A stretch of DNA of 64,000 nt from Salinisphaera orenii subsp. orenii MK-B5 (GTDB lineage Bacteria > Pseudomonadota > Gammaproteobacteria > Nevskiales > Salinisphaeraceae). The position numbers were made by a program, and so were the translations under genes. Location of the stretch: contig NZ_AYKH01000013.1 in NCBI RefSeq assembly GCF_003788635.1, positions 1 to 64,000 on the forward strand, in the 5' to 3' direction. The notes beneath the pieces were generated by a model. It saw only the letters and a program-made list of their open reading frames with translations, did no database searches and was not told the origin of the DNA. The number at the start of each line of letters is the position of its first letter. Within the stretch, counting starts at the first letter, position 1. Positions 20,467-30,287 of the stretch are shown here, piece after piece.

Positions 20467-21381
20467 ATGATGCAGTTAAAACGCCTCGCGCAGCGGCGCC
20501 TGCGCCGTGCCTCGCTCGCTTGGACCGCGGCCCTGGGGGCCATGTTCCCCATGGCTTTCGGCATGGTCGCCTGCGGCGGCGGCGCCGATGCCGGGGGCGG
20601 CGACTGGCCGGCGGCCGTCGGTGCCCCGGAGGCGTCGGCCCGGCCACTGCGCAGATTGGTCAACCCGGGTTTCACCGTCGGCTACGACACGAGGCGCGGC
20701 CGGGCCGCCTGGGTGGCCTATCGGGTGACCCCGGTGGGGCGCTACACGCACCGATCGCGGCCGGATTTCATCGCCGACCCGCGGCTGGACACGGCGCCGG
20801 AGACCCGTCGCTACGGGGCCGGTCGCTACGATCGTGGCCATCTCGCGCCGAACTACGCCATCGGCCAGCTATACGGCAACGACGCCCAGCGTGCGAGCTT
20901 CTATTACAGCAACGTCGTGCCGCAGCGGCCGCGGCTCAATCAGCTCGTCTGGCAGCGGCTCGAGGAGATCGAGACCGACGAGATCGCACCGGCCACGGTC
21001 ACCCTGTGGGTGCTGGTCGGCCCCATCCCCGCCGCGTCGGACAACGCCGCGCCCGCCGGTTTTTATCGCATCTGGCTCGCCCGCGACGACGACGGCGCCT
21101 GGCGGGTGCTGGCCTTTCGCGTGCCGCAGAGCGTGCGCGGCGACGAGCGGCTGGATTCGTTCCTCGTCTCGGTGGATACGATCGAGGCCGAGACGGGGCT
21201 GGATTTCATGCCCGATCTGGCCGCAGACCGCGAACGCGCGCTCGAGGCGCGGCCCGCCGCGGCCGAGACCTTCGGCTTCGCCGCCCACGCCTGCCAGCCC
21301 GCGCGCTACGGCGAACGCTGGCAGGGCCGCGACGGTGTGCGCCTGCGCTACGATCGCTGCAGCGTGCCGACGCGGGATTGA
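20467..21381 (+). CDS. Exported DNA/RNA non-specific endonuclease (NUC1/Serratia nuclease family)
   Basis: The 304-residue protein carries the beta-beta-alpha-metal nuclease motif DRGHLAPN at residues 122-129, with His125 as general base and Asn129 as a likely Mg2+ ligand helper. It is preceded by VAYRVTP and followed by ASFYYSNVVPQRPRLNQ, as in NUC1-type enzymes. The N-terminus is a basic, hydrophobic export signal. Cys36 in GMVACGGG could be a lipobox cysteine, although Met at the -3 position is unusual. Such enzymes degrade extracellular or periplasmic nucleic acid. The Ala/Gly-rich stretch after Cys36 would be a linker. No inhibitor gene is adjacent, which is consistent with activity outside the cytoplasm. 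Confidence 0.88.
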   Translation: MMQLKRLAQRRLRRASLAWTAALGAMFPMAFGMVACGGGADAGGGDWPAAVGAPEASARPLRRLVNPGFTVGYDTRRGRAAWVAYRVTPVGRYTHRSRPDFIADPRLDTAPETRRYGAGRYDRGHLAPNYAIGQLYGNDAQRASFYYSNVVPQRPRLNQLVWQRLEEIETDEIAPATVTLWVLVGPIPAASDNAAPAGFYRIWLARDDDGAWRVLAFRVPQSVRGDERLDSFLVSVDTIEAETGLDFMPDLAADRERALEARPAAAETFGFAAHACQPARYGERWQGRDGVRLRYDRCSVPTRD

Positions 21382-21451
21382 TCAGGCCGGTGCCGGCGGC
21401 GACGCTCGGCGGCCGATTCCCGGCCACCCACCGGTCGCGGTTGCGCTAAAG

Positions 21452-21480
21452 GCCGGGCGATGCGCGACGTTCCGCCCGGC
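21452..21480. terminator. Hairpin between convergent nuclease and xseB genes
   Basis: An 8-bp perfect stem (21452-21459 with 21473-21480) with a 13-base loop lies in the 154-base gap between two convergent stops. On the minus strand it is followed by CCTTTAGC, a weak T tract. It could act for xseB, or in both directions. Confidence 0.35.
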
Positions 21481-21535
21481 AGTCGCGAGCGACGGACCGC
21501 GCATGCAGCCCGCGTCGTCGGTGTGCGGCGCCGTT

Positions 21536-21823
21536 TCAGTCTCTGTCCGTGTCGGGCGCATCGAAATCCGCCACGCGTTCCTCGTCGCCCTCGGCCAGAA
21601 GCTGATCGACGCGCAGTTCCGCATTCTTGAGCAGCGACTGGCACTGGCGGGCGAGCACCACGCCACGCTCGAACTGGGCGAGGGCGGTCTCCAGCGAGAC
21701 CTCGCCGCTTTCCAGCGCCTCGACCAGCGCCTCGAGCTCGGCCACCGAGGATTCGAATTCGGCCAGTCGCGGCGCGTCGTCCTCGGTCGCGGGCGGGGTG
21801 GGCGTGTCGTCTTTTCGGGCCAT
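21536..21823 (-). CDS. xseB: Exodeoxyribonuclease VII small subunit
   Basis: The 95-residue protein matches XseB, with the two-helix pattern FESSVAELEALVEALESGEV and LETALAQFERGVVLARQCQ. Several XseB chains bind the long helix of XseA to form the single-strand nuclease. The tails at both ends are acidic and poorly conserved. In many gammaproteobacteria xseB heads an operon with ispA and dxs. Here it stands alone: parE is divergent on one side and the nuclease gene converges on the other. Confidence 0.93.
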   Translation of the reverse strand: MARKDDTPTPPATEDDAPRLAEFESSVAELEALVEALESGEVSLETALAQFERGVVLARQCQSLLKNAELRVDQLLAEGDEERVADFDAPDTDRD

Positions 21824-21955
21824 GGCGGAACCGGTATCGATTGGGCCTGCGAAGTGTAACCGCGCGGCGAGACCGCGTCAGGCGTGTCTTGCCAGCCCTG
21901 CCGGTCTGGCTTACCGTGCCGCGCAACCGTTCCCGCCCGTTCTCCCGAGGAGTCG

Positions 21956-23866
21956 ATGGCCAGTCGCTACGATGCCGCCGATATAGAAGTGCTGTCCGGC
22001 CTCGACCCGGTGCGCAAGCGTCCCGGCATGTTCACGGACACCGCCCGGCCGAACCATCTGGCCCAGGAGGTCATCGACAACAGCGTGGATGAGGCGCTGT
22101 CGGGGCATGCCAGGACCATCACCGTGACGCTGCATGCCGACGGCGCGCTGTCCGTGGTCGACGACGGCCGCGGCATGCCGGTGGATACCCACGGCCAGCA
22201 CGGCGTCTCGGGTGTGGAGCTGATTCTCACGCGGCTGCACGCCGGTGGCAAGTTCTCCAGCAAGCAGTACCAGTTCTCCGGCGGCCTGCACGGCGTCGGC
22301 GTGTCGGTGGTCAACGCGCTGTCGACGGCGCTGGTGGTGCAGGTCTGGCGCGACGGCCGTCATTACGAGATGCGCTTCGCCGGCGGCGAGAAGGTCGCCG
22401 ATCTGACCGAAATCGGCCAGTGCGCGAAGACCCGGACCGGGACGATGCTGCGGTTCACCCCGGACGAAAGCTATTTCGACAGCCCGCGGTTTGCCACCGG
22501 CCGGCTCAAGCATCTGCTGCGGGCCAAGGCCGTGCTGTGCCCGAACCTCAAGGTGCGCTTCGTCGACGAGGCCGGCGAGGAGGACATCGTCTGGCAGTAC
22601 GCCGACGGCCTGGCCGACTACATGGCCGATGCGCTGGACGGGGTCGAGACGCTGATCGCGCCGGCGTTCACCGGCGGCGAGAGCGAGGACACGCAGACCG
22701 TGGACTGGTCGCTGACCTGGCTGGCTCCGGATCAGCCGGGCGTGGACGGCGTCGCCGAGAGCTACGTCAACCTGATTCCGACCGCGGCCGGGGGCACCCA
22801 CGTCAACGGCCTGCGCTCCGGCCTGACCGAGGCCGTGCGCGAGTTCTGTGAATTCCGCAATCTGCTGCCGCGCGGCGTCAAGATCGCGCCGGAGGACGTC
22901 TGGTCGGGCTGCGCCTTCGTGCTCTCGGTGAAGATGAACGAGCCGCAGTTCTCCGGCCAGACCAAGGAGCGGCTGTCCTCGCGCGATATCAGCGGCTTCG
23001 TCTCCGGGGCAGTCAAGGACGCCTTCTCGCTGTGGCTCAACCGGCACGCCGAGACCGGCGAGGCGCTGGCACAACAGATCATCGGCAACGCCCAGGCCCG
23101 CGCCCGATCCGCCAAGAAGGTCAAGCGCAAGCGCGTGACCGCCGGGCCGGCGCTGCCCGGCAAGCTCACCGACTGCGTGACCGACGATCCGTCGCGCTCG
23201 GAGCTGTTCCTGGTGGAGGGCGATTCGGCCGGCGGTTCGGCCAAGCAGGCCCGCGATCGCAACTTCCAGGCGGTGATGCCGCTCCGAGGCAAGATCCTCA
23301 ACGCCTGGGAGGTCGATGCCGCCGACATCATGGCCTCCAACGAGATTCACGACATCTCCGTGGCGCTGGGCATGGACCCCGGCAGCAACAATCTCGAACG
23401 GCTGCGCTATCACAAGATCTGCATCCTCGCCGATGCCGATTCGGACGGCCTGCATATCGCGACGCTCCTGTGTGCGCTGTTCGTCAAGCATTTCCGCGCG
23501 CTGGTGGCCAACGGGCACGTGTTCGTGGCGATGCCGCCGCTGTTTCGCATCGATGCCGGCAAGGAGGTCTTCTACGCGCTGGACCGCGACGAGCGCGACG
23601 CCATCGTCAAGCGGCTGGAGAACGAGAAAAAACAGCGCAAGATCGGCGTCACCCGCTTCAAGGGCCTCGGCGAGATGAGCGCGCTGCAGCTGCGCGAGAC
23701 CACCATGGCGCCGGACACCCGGCGCCTGGTCCAGCTCGGCATCGAGCCCTCCGACGAGGCGAGCGCCAGCGTCGACGAACTGCTCGACATGCTGCTGGCG
23801 AAAAAACGCGCCGCCGACCGCCGCGACTGGCTCGAGGCCCGCGGCCACGAAGCCGAAGTCCAGTAA
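21956..23866 (+). CDS. parE: DNA topoisomerase IV subunit B
   Basis: The 636-residue ATPase subunit of topoisomerase IV decatenates daughter chromosomes. It has a GHKL ATPase domain with EVIDNSVDEALSGHA and DDGRGMPVD, a transducer domain, and a TOPRIM domain with Glu421 in LVEGDSAGGSAKQARDR and the DADSDGLHI metal site. Length and the absence of the long gyrase B insert fit ParE, not GyrB, and parC follows 15 bases later. ATG 21956 follows CGAGGAG. An in-frame upstream extension lacks family similarity. Confidence 0.96.
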   Translation: MASRYDAADIEVLSGLDPVRKRPGMFTDTARPNHLAQEVIDNSVDEALSGHARTITVTLHADGALSVVDDGRGMPVDTHGQHGVSGVELILTRLHAGGKFSSKQYQFSGGLHGVGVSVVNALSTALVVQVWRDGRHYEMRFAGGEKVADLTEIGQCAKTRTGTMLRFTPDESYFDSPRFATGRLKHLLRAKAVLCPNLKVRFVDEAGEEDIVWQYADGLADYMADALDGVETLIAPAFTGGESEDTQTVDWSLTWLAPDQPGVDGVAESYVNLIPTAAGGTHVNGLRSGLTEAVREFCEFRNLLPRGVKIAPEDVWSGCAFVLSVKMNEPQFSGQTKERLSSRDISGFVSGAVKDAFSLWLNRHAETGEALAQQIIGNAQARARSAKKVKRKRVTAGPALPGKLTDCVTDDPSRSELFLVEGDSAGGSAKQARDRNFQAVMPLRGKILNAWEVDAADIMASNEIHDISVALGMDPGSNNLERLRYHKICILADADSDGLHIATLLCALFVKHFRALVANGHVFVAMPPLFRIDAGKEVFYALDRDERDAIVKRLENEKKQRKIGVTRFKGLGEMSALQLRETTMAPDTRRLVQLGIEPSDEASASVDELLDMLLAKKRAADRRDWLEARGHEAEVQ

Positions 23867-23881
23867 CCGGATCCCAGACTC

Positions 23882-26119
23882 ATGGCCACCCCTTTCGAAC
23901 ACGACAGCGAGCGCCTGCCGCTGAACACCTTCGCCGAGAAGGCCTATCTCGACTATGCGATGTACGTCATCCTCGACCGGGCGCTGCCGCATGTCGGCGA
24001 CGGTCTGAAGCCGGTCCAGCGGCGCATCGTCTACGCCATGTCCGAGCTCGGCCTGTCGGCCGCCTCGAAGCCGAAGAAGGCCGCGCGCACGGTCGGCGAC
24101 GTCATCGGCAAGTTCCATCCGCACGGCGATTCGGCCTGCTACGAAGCCATGGTGATCATGGCCCAGCCGTTCACCTATCGCTATCCGCTGGTCGACGGGC
24201 AGGGCAACTGGGGCACCGCCGACGACCCGAAATCGTTCGCGGCGATGCGCTATACCGAATCCCGGCTGACCGCCTATGCGGCCACGCTGCTCTCCGAGCT
24301 CGGCCAGGGCACGGTCGACTGGCAGCCCAATTTCGACGGCACGCTCGACGAGCCGGTCACGCTGCCGGCCCGCCTGCCCAACGTGCTGCTCAACGGCGGC
24401 ACCGGCATCGCGGTCGGCATGGCCACCGACATCCCGCCGCACAACATCCGTGAGGTGGCCGCGGCGACCACCCATCTGCTGGAACACCCCGACGCCGACG
24501 TCGACGCGCTGATTGCGCATATGCCGGCGCCGGACTTCCCGACCGGCGCCGAGATCATCACCCCGGCCGCCGAGATCCGGAATCTCTACGCCACCGGCAA
24601 CGGCGTGATCCGTCTGCGCGCGACCTACACGGTCGAGGCCGGCGAGGTGGTGATCGACGCGCTGCCGTATCAGACCTCCGGCGCCCGGGTGCTCGAGCAG
24701 ATCGCGGCCCAGATGGCTTCGAAGAAACTGCCGATGGTCTCGGACCTGCGCGACGAATCCGACCACGAGAACCCGACCCGGCTGGTGATCGTGCCGCGCA
24801 GCAACCGCGTGGACATCGACGCCCTGATGGCGCATCTGTTCGCCACCACCGGGCTCGAGAAGAACGTGCGCGTGAATCTCAACGTCATCGGTCTGGACGG
24901 CGCGCCCCGGGTCAAGAACCTGCGCGATCTGCTGTCGGAATGGCTGACCTATCGCACCACCACGGTCACGCGGCGCCTGGAACACCGGCTGGACGCGGTC
25001 ACCGACCGCCTGCATATCCTCGAAGGACTGCTGGTCGCGTACCTGAACATCGACGAGGTCATCCACATCATTCGCACCGAGGACGAGCCCAAGCCGGTGA
25101 TGATGGAGCGCTTCTCGATCACCGACGTCCAGGCCGACGCCATCCTCAACCTGCGTCTGCGCCACCTCATGAAGCTCGAGGAGTTCAAGATCCGCGGCGA
25201 GCAGGACGAGCTGGAGGCGGAACGCCAGTGGCTGGAGGCCACGCTCGGCTCGAAGGAAAAGCTCAACCGGCTGATCGCCGACGAGATCGCCGCCGACGCC
25301 GAGCAGTACGGCGACGAACGGCGCAGCCGCCTGGTCGAGCGCGGCCAGGCCCGGGCCCTGTCCGAGGCCGATCTGCTGCCGAGCGAGCCGATCACCGTCG
25401 TGCTTTCGCGCGAGGGCTGGATCCGCGCCGCCAAGGGCCACGACGTCGACGCGCCGGGGCTGAACTTCCGCAGCGGCGACGACTACCTCGCGCACGCCCC
25501 GGGGCGCACCAACGACACGCTGATCGTGCTCGATTCGACCGGGCGCAGCTACAGCCTGGCCGCGCACAAGCTGCCCTCGGCCCGCGGCCAGGGCGAGCCG
25601 CTCACCGGCAGCCTGAGCCCGGCGGACGGGGCGCGCTTCGTCGGCGTGGCCCTGGGCGACGAAACGCTGCGATGCGTGCTGGCGAGCACCGCCGGCAACG
25701 GCTTCGCGACCACCCTCGGCGAACTGGCCAGCCGCCAGAAGTCCGGCAAGGCCACGATCACGCCGGGCCGGGGCGCCGTGGCGCTGGCGCCCACCCTCGT
25801 TGCGGCCGCCGACGCCGAGGTCTGCGTGGTCACCAGCGCCGGCCAGCTGCTGTGCCTGGCCATCGAGGAGTTGCCCGTGCTGGCCAAGGGCAAGGGCAAC
25901 AAGCTGATCGCGCTGAAAGGCGACGAATCGGTCGTGGCGGTGCAGGCGATCGCGGCCGAGGCGACGCTGCTGCTCTACAGCGGCAAGCGCCACATGGCGC
26001 TGAAGTCCGGCGAGCGCGACCCCTATCGCGGGCCGCGCGCCTCGCGCGGGCGGAAACTGCCCCGCGGCTACACCCAGGTCCAGGCGCTCGCGGTGGCTGC
26101 CGGCAAACCGGCGTCGTGA
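23882..26119 (+). CDS. parC: DNA topoisomerase IV subunit A
   Basis: The 745-residue breakage-reunion subunit has the catalytic Tyr124 in [11 protein letters not shown]. The quinolone-resistance-determining segment [17 protein letters not shown] keeps the usual Ser in GDS. The N-terminal winged helix and tower ([17 protein letters not shown]) are followed by a C-terminal beta-pinwheel domain beginning near residue 500. The C-terminal domain is the shorter ParC type, without a GyrA box. It is co-transcribed with parE. Confidence 0.97.
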   Translation: MATPFEHDSERLPLNTFAEKAYLDYAMYVILDRALPHVGDGLKPVQRRIVYAMSELGLSAASKPKKAARTVGDVIGKFHPHGDSACYEAMVIMAQPFTYRYPLVDGQGNWGTADDPKSFAAMRYTESRLTAYAATLLSELGQGTVDWQPNFDGTLDEPVTLPARLPNVLLNGGTGIAVGMATDIPPHNIREVAAATTHLLEHPDADVDALIAHMPAPDFPTGAEIITPAAEIRNLYATGNGVIRLRATYTVEAGEVVIDALPYQTSGARVLEQIAAQMASKKLPMVSDLRDESDHENPTRLVIVPRSNRVDIDALMAHLFATTGLEKNVRVNLNVIGLDGAPRVKNLRDLLSEWLTYRTTTVTRRLEHRLDAVTDRLHILEGLLVAYLNIDEVIHIIRTEDEPKPVMMERFSITDVQADAILNLRLRHLMKLEEFKIRGEQDELEAERQWLEATLGSKEKLNRLIADEIAADAEQYGDERRSRLVERGQARALSEADLLPSEPITVVLSREGWIRAAKGHDVDAPGLNFRSGDDYLAHAPGRTNDTLIVLDSTGRSYSLAAHKLPSARGQGEPLTGSLSPADGARFVGVALGDETLRCVLASTAGNGFATTLGELASRQKSGKATITPGRGAVALAPTLVAAADAEVCVVTSAGQLLCLAIEELPVLAKGKGNKLIALKGDESVVAVQAIAAEATLLLYSGKRHMALKSGERDPYRGPRASRGRKLPRGYTQVQALAVAAGKPAS

Positions 26120-26425
26120 TACCGACGAACCGCTGACCCGCGGTCTTCAGGGTCGGCCGCGGTTGCCACGCCGCACGTGCGTTCGAACCGGTGTCGGTGC
26201 CCGGGCAAGTGCCGACGGGCCGCACGCCGGATAACGCGTGGTCCTCGTCACCGCCCGGGGCCGTCCCGCGAACATCGCGGCGTCGGCCGCCGTCGCTTTC
26301 GGGCCGGTCGTCAGATGGCTTCCATCGCAGCCGGCGGGGACGATCCGAGCGCGCCGGATCGCGCGTGGTGCGCGGCCCGGCACGGCGTCGTTGCCGGGGC
26401 TGCCGCCAGCCGGGCGTTCGCCCGC
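26120..26425. other. Gene-less spacer between convergent parC and fimX-like gene
   Basis: This gap of about 306 bases separates two convergent stops. Open frames on both strands are Arg/Ala/Pro-rich and lack domains. No clear terminator with a T run was found, and I see nothing else in it. Confidence 0.5.
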
Positions 26426-28531
26426 TCAGCGCAGACGGTTCTCGGTGTGGGCGAGCGCCTCGGTGTCCGGCTCCTGGATGAAGTGGCCCTGCACATAGTT
26501 CACGCCGGCCTGCCACAGCCGGGCCATGCTGTTGGCGTCCTCGATCTGTTCGGCGATCAGCGGGATCCGGCGTTCACGTGCATTGGCGATGATCGCGCCG
26601 AGCTGGCCATCCTCGTTGCCGCCGAGGACCTGCCGGGCGAAATCCGGGGCCAGCTTGATGAATGCGGCCGGGAGGTTGTCCAGCACCTGGATCGCCTTGG
26701 GCGTGCTGCCGTAATGGGTGAGGGCGACGCGAAAGCCGTCTTCGTCGAGGGTGCGGGCGAGGGCGCGGGCCGCATGCGTCTGTGCGCGGACGTCGTCCTC
26801 GCGCAGGCTGAGGATCAGCTGGTGCCGCGGGATGGCGCGTTCGCGCACCGCCTCTCGGAGGGCGGCCACGAACGCATCGGCGTCCGATAGCGTGGCTGCC
26901 GAGAGTTTGACGAAAAGCGTGATGTGGGCGTCCTTGGCCCGCTGCTGGTCGATGACCGCGATCGCGCGGCGCGCGACCCAGCGATCGATCTCGGGCATCA
27001 GGCCCGCCTGTTCCGCAGCGCCCAGAAATTCGCCCGGCCGCACCAGCGCGCCGCGATCGTCGACATAGCGCAGCAGACAGTCGAAATAGGGCTGGCTGTC
27101 GCCGGCCAGGCTGGTGATGCCCTGATAGGCCAGGCTGAAGCGATCGCGAACCAGCGCCTGCTGCAGCCGCGGTACCCACTGCTCGGCGTCGGCTGCCGGA
27201 TCGGCCTGCTCCGCCTCCGAGGTTTCGCAGGCGCGGCAGGCGTTGCCGCCCTCGGCGCGCAGGTCGTAGGCGGCGTCCATGACCATGCGCAGCCGCTGAT
27301 CGGCGCTGTGCGCACCGCCCGCGACCAGGGGAATGTGGGCGACGCTGGCGGACAGCGTCGCGCTGTGGCGTTCGTCGCCGAAGATCTCCTCGGAGAGCAT
27401 CTGGTGAAGGCGTTCTGCGCTCTCGGCGATCTCGCGGCTCGAATGCCGTTCGACGAGCAGCACGTATTCACCCGCGCCGAAGCGGAACACGCGATCCTCG
27501 CCGCGCAGGTTCTCCAGCAGGAACAGGCCCAGCTCCTGCAGGACGAGGTCGCTCTGGGCCAGACCCATACGATCCTGCAGCGTGGAGATCCCGTCGGTGG
27601 CCACGAATATCAGGCCGGGGACGCGCTCCGGACTGCGCGCGTCGGTGTGGGCAAGTACCTTGTGCAGGGCCATGCGGCCGTCGTGCAGCGGTCGTTGTGG
27701 CGCGTTCGCGATGGGCGCGCGCCCCTGATCGGAGGCCTGGAACACGGCGCTCACGCGCTGGCGGCCGCCGGATTCGTCCACGCCGGGCTGGAACAGTGCC
27801 CGCACCGGCTGGCGCCGGCCTTCGCGCGTGGCGAGATCGAACACCATCGACGTGTCGGTGTGCTCGCGCGCGACCTGGGCGATGGCCTCCTCGACCCGGC
27901 CGCGTTCGTGCTCGGCGACCGCGTCGAGCAGATCGAGGCCGTTCGCGTCGGCGACGTCCGCCAGCCCCAGCAGCCGGGCGAACGCCGGGCTCGCGTCCAC
28001 GATACGGCCGTCGATGAGGCTCGCCCGGGCGTCCTCGCCCTGGCTGAGAAGCACGTCCAGCCGGCGCTGCGAGTGCACCAGGCGCTGGCCGAGATCGTGG
28101 CGTGCCAAGCGGCTGTGGCCGATCTCCATCGCCTGCGCGACGCGCCGATTCAGCGTCGACGCGTCGTCGAGCGGACACAGATCCCAGGCGCCTTCGGCCA
28201 CGGCCTGTACCGCATCGAGACCCGCCTCGGCCGTGACGAACAGCAGTATCGGGGCGTCGCCGGCGAGATTGCGCAACAGCGCCAGCGCCCGGCGGGCGCT
28301 GTCTGTTTCGGCCGGGCAGACGAGGCCGTAGAGCGCGATCGTGCCCACCTGCTCGGGCGAGACGACGTTGGCCGGATCGCTGGCATGGATCAGTTCGCAA
28401 TCATGCGGCTGCGCCGATAACGCCGCGCGCACGGCTTCGATCGCGTCCTGTTCGCGACCGATCACGACTGCCTTGAGAGTTTCCGGCGTCGCCTCGGACG
28501 TGGCCGCGGCGCTCGCCTGTGCCTGATTCAA
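26426..28531 (-). CDS. fimX: FimX-like degenerate GGDEF/EAL c-di-GMP receptor protein
   Basis: The 701-residue protein has FimX layout: an N-terminal receiver-like domain without a clear phospho-acceptor (about 18-138), a PAS domain (about 160-265), a GGDEF-like domain (about 300-430) and an EAL-like domain (about 455-690). Both signatures are broken. The GGDEF site reads GAGEY at 352-356, and the EAL triad is DCL at 484-486. The metal-binding DDFG is replaced by THYG (605-608), while the closing VNYVQGHFIQEP is retained. It should therefore bind rather than make or cut c-di-GMP. P. aeruginosa FimX (type IV pilus control) has the same order, near-equal length, and lies between parC and psd, as here. 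The fimX name is by analogy. Confidence 0.8.
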   Translation of the reverse strand: MNQAQASAAATSEATPETLKAVVIGREQDAIEAVRAALSAQPHDCELIHASDPANVVSPEQVGTIALYGLVCPAETDSARRALALLRNLAGDAPILLFVTAEAGLDAVQAVAEGAWDLCPLDDASTLNRRVAQAMEIGHSRLARHDLGQRLVHSQRRLDVLLSQGEDARASLIDGRIVDASPAFARLLGLADVADANGLDLLDAVAEHERGRVEEAIAQVAREHTDTSMVFDLATREGRRQPVRALFQPGVDESGGRQRVSAVFQASDQGRAPIANAPQRPLHDGRMALHKVLAHTDARSPERVPGLIFVATDGISTLQDRMGLAQSDLVLQELGLFLLENLRGEDRVFRFGAGEYVLLVERHSSREIAESAERLHQMLSEEIFGDERHSATLSASVAHIPLVAGGAHSADQRLRMVMDAAYDLRAEGGNACRACETSEAEQADPAADAEQWVPRLQQALVRDRFSLAYQGITSLAGDSQPYFDCLLRYVDDRGALVRPGEFLGAAEQAGLMPEIDRWVARRAIAVIDQQRAKDAHITLFVKLSAATLSDADAFVAALREAVRERAIPRHQLILSLREDDVRAQTHAARALARTLDEDGFRVALTHYGSTPKAIQVLDNLPAAFIKLAPDFARQVLGGNEDGQLGAIIANARERRIPLIAEQIEDANSMARLWQAGVNYVQGHFIQEPDTEALAHTENRLR

Positions 28532-28562
28532 GCCTGAGTCCCCCTGTTTGCTTGCGTCCAGC

Positions 28563-29624
28563 CTAACGTCCCGGCGCCGTGGTCGCGCGTACGCTCTTGG
28601 CCGCCGCGCCGGGGGTCTCGCGCGCGAGCCGCGGCACGAGATAGCCCGGCAGGCGGGCGGCGAGCTGCTGCATGATGCCGTCGGCCCGGCGTTCGTCGAC
28701 CTCGAAGTGCGCCGTCCCGGCGACCCGATCCAGCAGATGAAGATAGTACGGCATCACGCCGGCGGCGAAGAGTTTTTCGCTGAGCGCGGCGAGCGCGTCG
28801 GGGCTGTCGTTGACGCCGGCCAGCAGCACCGCCTGATTGAGCAGGGTGGCACCGGTGGCGCGCAGCGCCGCGAGCGCCCGGCAGACATCGTCGGAGAGTT
28901 CGTTGGCGTGGTTGGCATGGACGACGATGACCACCTGCTGGCGGCGCGCGGCGAGCCAGTCGATGAACCCGGCGTCGATGCGCTCGGGCAGCACGATGGC
29001 GGTCCGTGTGTGCAGCCGCAGCCGGCTTACGTGGTCGATGCGGTCGAGGCCCTCGCCGAGTGCCGCCAGGCGCGGGTTGCTCAGCGACAGCGGATCGCCG
29101 CCGGAGAGGATGACCTCGCGAATGCTCGGGTCGGCGTCGATGCGGGCCAGGGCGGCGTCGGCGTGGGCGCCGCCGGCGTGCTGGCCGGCATAGTCGAAAT
29201 GACGCCGGAAGCAGTAGCGACAATGCACCGCGCAGGCGCCGGTGGTGATCAGCAGCGCCCGGCCGTGGTACTTGTGCAGCACGCCGTCGCCGGCGGCACT
29301 CGCGTTGTCGCCGACGGCATCCCAGTCGAAACCGGGGACCTCGGCGTGCTCGTCGGCGACCGGCAGGACCTGGCGCAGCAGCGGATCGTGCGGGTCGCGC
29401 CGGCGCATCCGGGCGAGATAGCCGCGCGGCACGCGCAGGCCGAACAGCGCCGTCGCCGAGCGGGCGGCGGCGCGACCCTCGGCGGGCAGTTCGAGTGCGT
29501 CATACAGAGTGTCGACGTCGGTGACGGCCTCGCGCATCGCCTGCTGCCAGCGGGGCGCGCTTTGCGATAGACTGACGCGCTTTCGCGCGGCGGCGCTCGA
29601 GGGCTCGGCGGGCGCGTGTTCCAT
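28563..29624 (-). CDS. epmB: EF-P (R)-beta-lysine pathway lysine 2,3-aminomutase
   Basis: The 353-residue radical SAM enzyme has the cluster motif CAVHCRYC (Cys131, Cys135, Cys138) followed by FRRHFDYAG, the SGGDPLSLSN stretch and the PLP-enzyme features of the KamA/YjeK family. EpmB converts (S)-alpha-lysine to (R)-beta-lysine for EF-P modification. The short length, without KamA's C-terminal extension, and the position divergent from efp with epmA just beyond fit EpmB. The ATG at 29624 is preferred over an upstream in-frame start whose sequence overlaps the efp promoter region. Confidence 0.93.
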   Translation of the reverse strand: MEHAPAEPSSAAARKRVSLSQSAPRWQQAMREAVTDVDTLYDALELPAEGRAAARSATALFGLRVPRGYLARMRRRDPHDPLLRQVLPVADEHAEVPGFDWDAVGDNASAAGDGVLHKYHGRALLITTGACAVHCRYCFRRHFDYAGQHAGGAHADAALARIDADPSIREVILSGGDPLSLSNPRLAALGEGLDRIDHVSRLRLHTRTAIVLPERIDAGFIDWLAARRQQVVIVVHANHANELSDDVCRALAALRATGATLLNQAVLLAGVNDSPDALAALSEKLFAAGVMPYYLHLLDRVAGTAHFEVDERRADGIMQQLAARLPGYLVPRLARETPGAAAKSVRATTAPGR

Positions 29625-29695
29625 GCCCTCCAGTCTAGAGTGCGGCGCCTCGCGCGCCAACACGCCGCTGGCTCGACCGATCCGGAAGTTTTTCT

Positions 29696-30268
29696 ATGGC
29701 GCAGTTCAACACCAATCAGTTCAAGGGCGGTCTCAAGATCATTCTCGACGGTGATCCCTACACCATCGTCGAGAACGAGTTCGTCAAGCCGGGCAAGGGG
29801 CAGGCGTTCAATCGCGTCAAGGTGCGCAACCTCAAGACCAATCGTACGGTCGAGCGGACCTTCAAGTCGGGCGACTCGGTCGAGGCCGCCGACGTGTTCA
29901 ATCTCGATCTGCAGTATCTGTATCAGGACGACGAGTTCTATCACTTCATGGAGCCGAACTCGTTCGAGCAGTATCAGGCCAGCGAGGCCGCGGTCGGCGA
30001 CGCCGCGAAATGGCTCAAGCCCCAGGACCACTGTGATGTGACGCTGTGGAACGGCGTACCGCTGCAGGTCGATGCGCCGAACTTTGTCACCCTGGCGGTC
30101 ACCGAGACCGATCCGGGGGTGCGCGGCAACACCTCCAGCGGCGGCACCAAGCCGGCGACGCTGGAGACCGGCGCGGTGGTGCAGGTGCCGCTGTTCATCG
30201 AGGAGGGCGAGGTGCTGCGCGTGGACACCCGCAAGGGCGAATACGTCTCCCGCGCCAGCGAGGGCTGA
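29696..30268 (+). CDS. efp: Elongation factor P
   Basis: The 190-residue protein has three EF-P beta domains. The loop KPGKGQ carries Lys34, the residue that EpmA lysylates, and the C-terminal signature [20 protein letters not shown] is intact. EF-P relieves ribosome stalling at polyproline. Because epmB and epmA flank it, the beta-lysyl route rather than rhamnosylation is expected; Lys rather than Arg at position 34 agrees. This is notable because Pseudomonas EF-P uses the rhamnosyl (EarP, Arg) route. Confidence 0.97.
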   Translation: MAQFNTNQFKGGLKIILDGDPYTIVENEFVKPGKGQAFNRVKVRNLKTNRTVERTFKSGDSVEAADVFNLDLQYLYQDDEFYHFMEPNSFEQYQASEAAVGDAAKWLKPQDHCDVTLWNGVPLQVDAPNFVTLAVTETDPGVRGNTSSGGTKPATLETGAVVQVPLFIEEGEVLRVDTRKGEYVSRASEG

Positions 30269-30287
30269 CGGGCCCGGCCGCCGCGCG

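Noticed and set aside
21911-25993. A 1360-codon open frame on the minus strand across parE and parC
   Set aside because: It is the antisense shadow of two well-conserved topoisomerase genes in GC-rich DNA, and its translation is rich in Arg, Gly, Ala, His and Gln with no domain.
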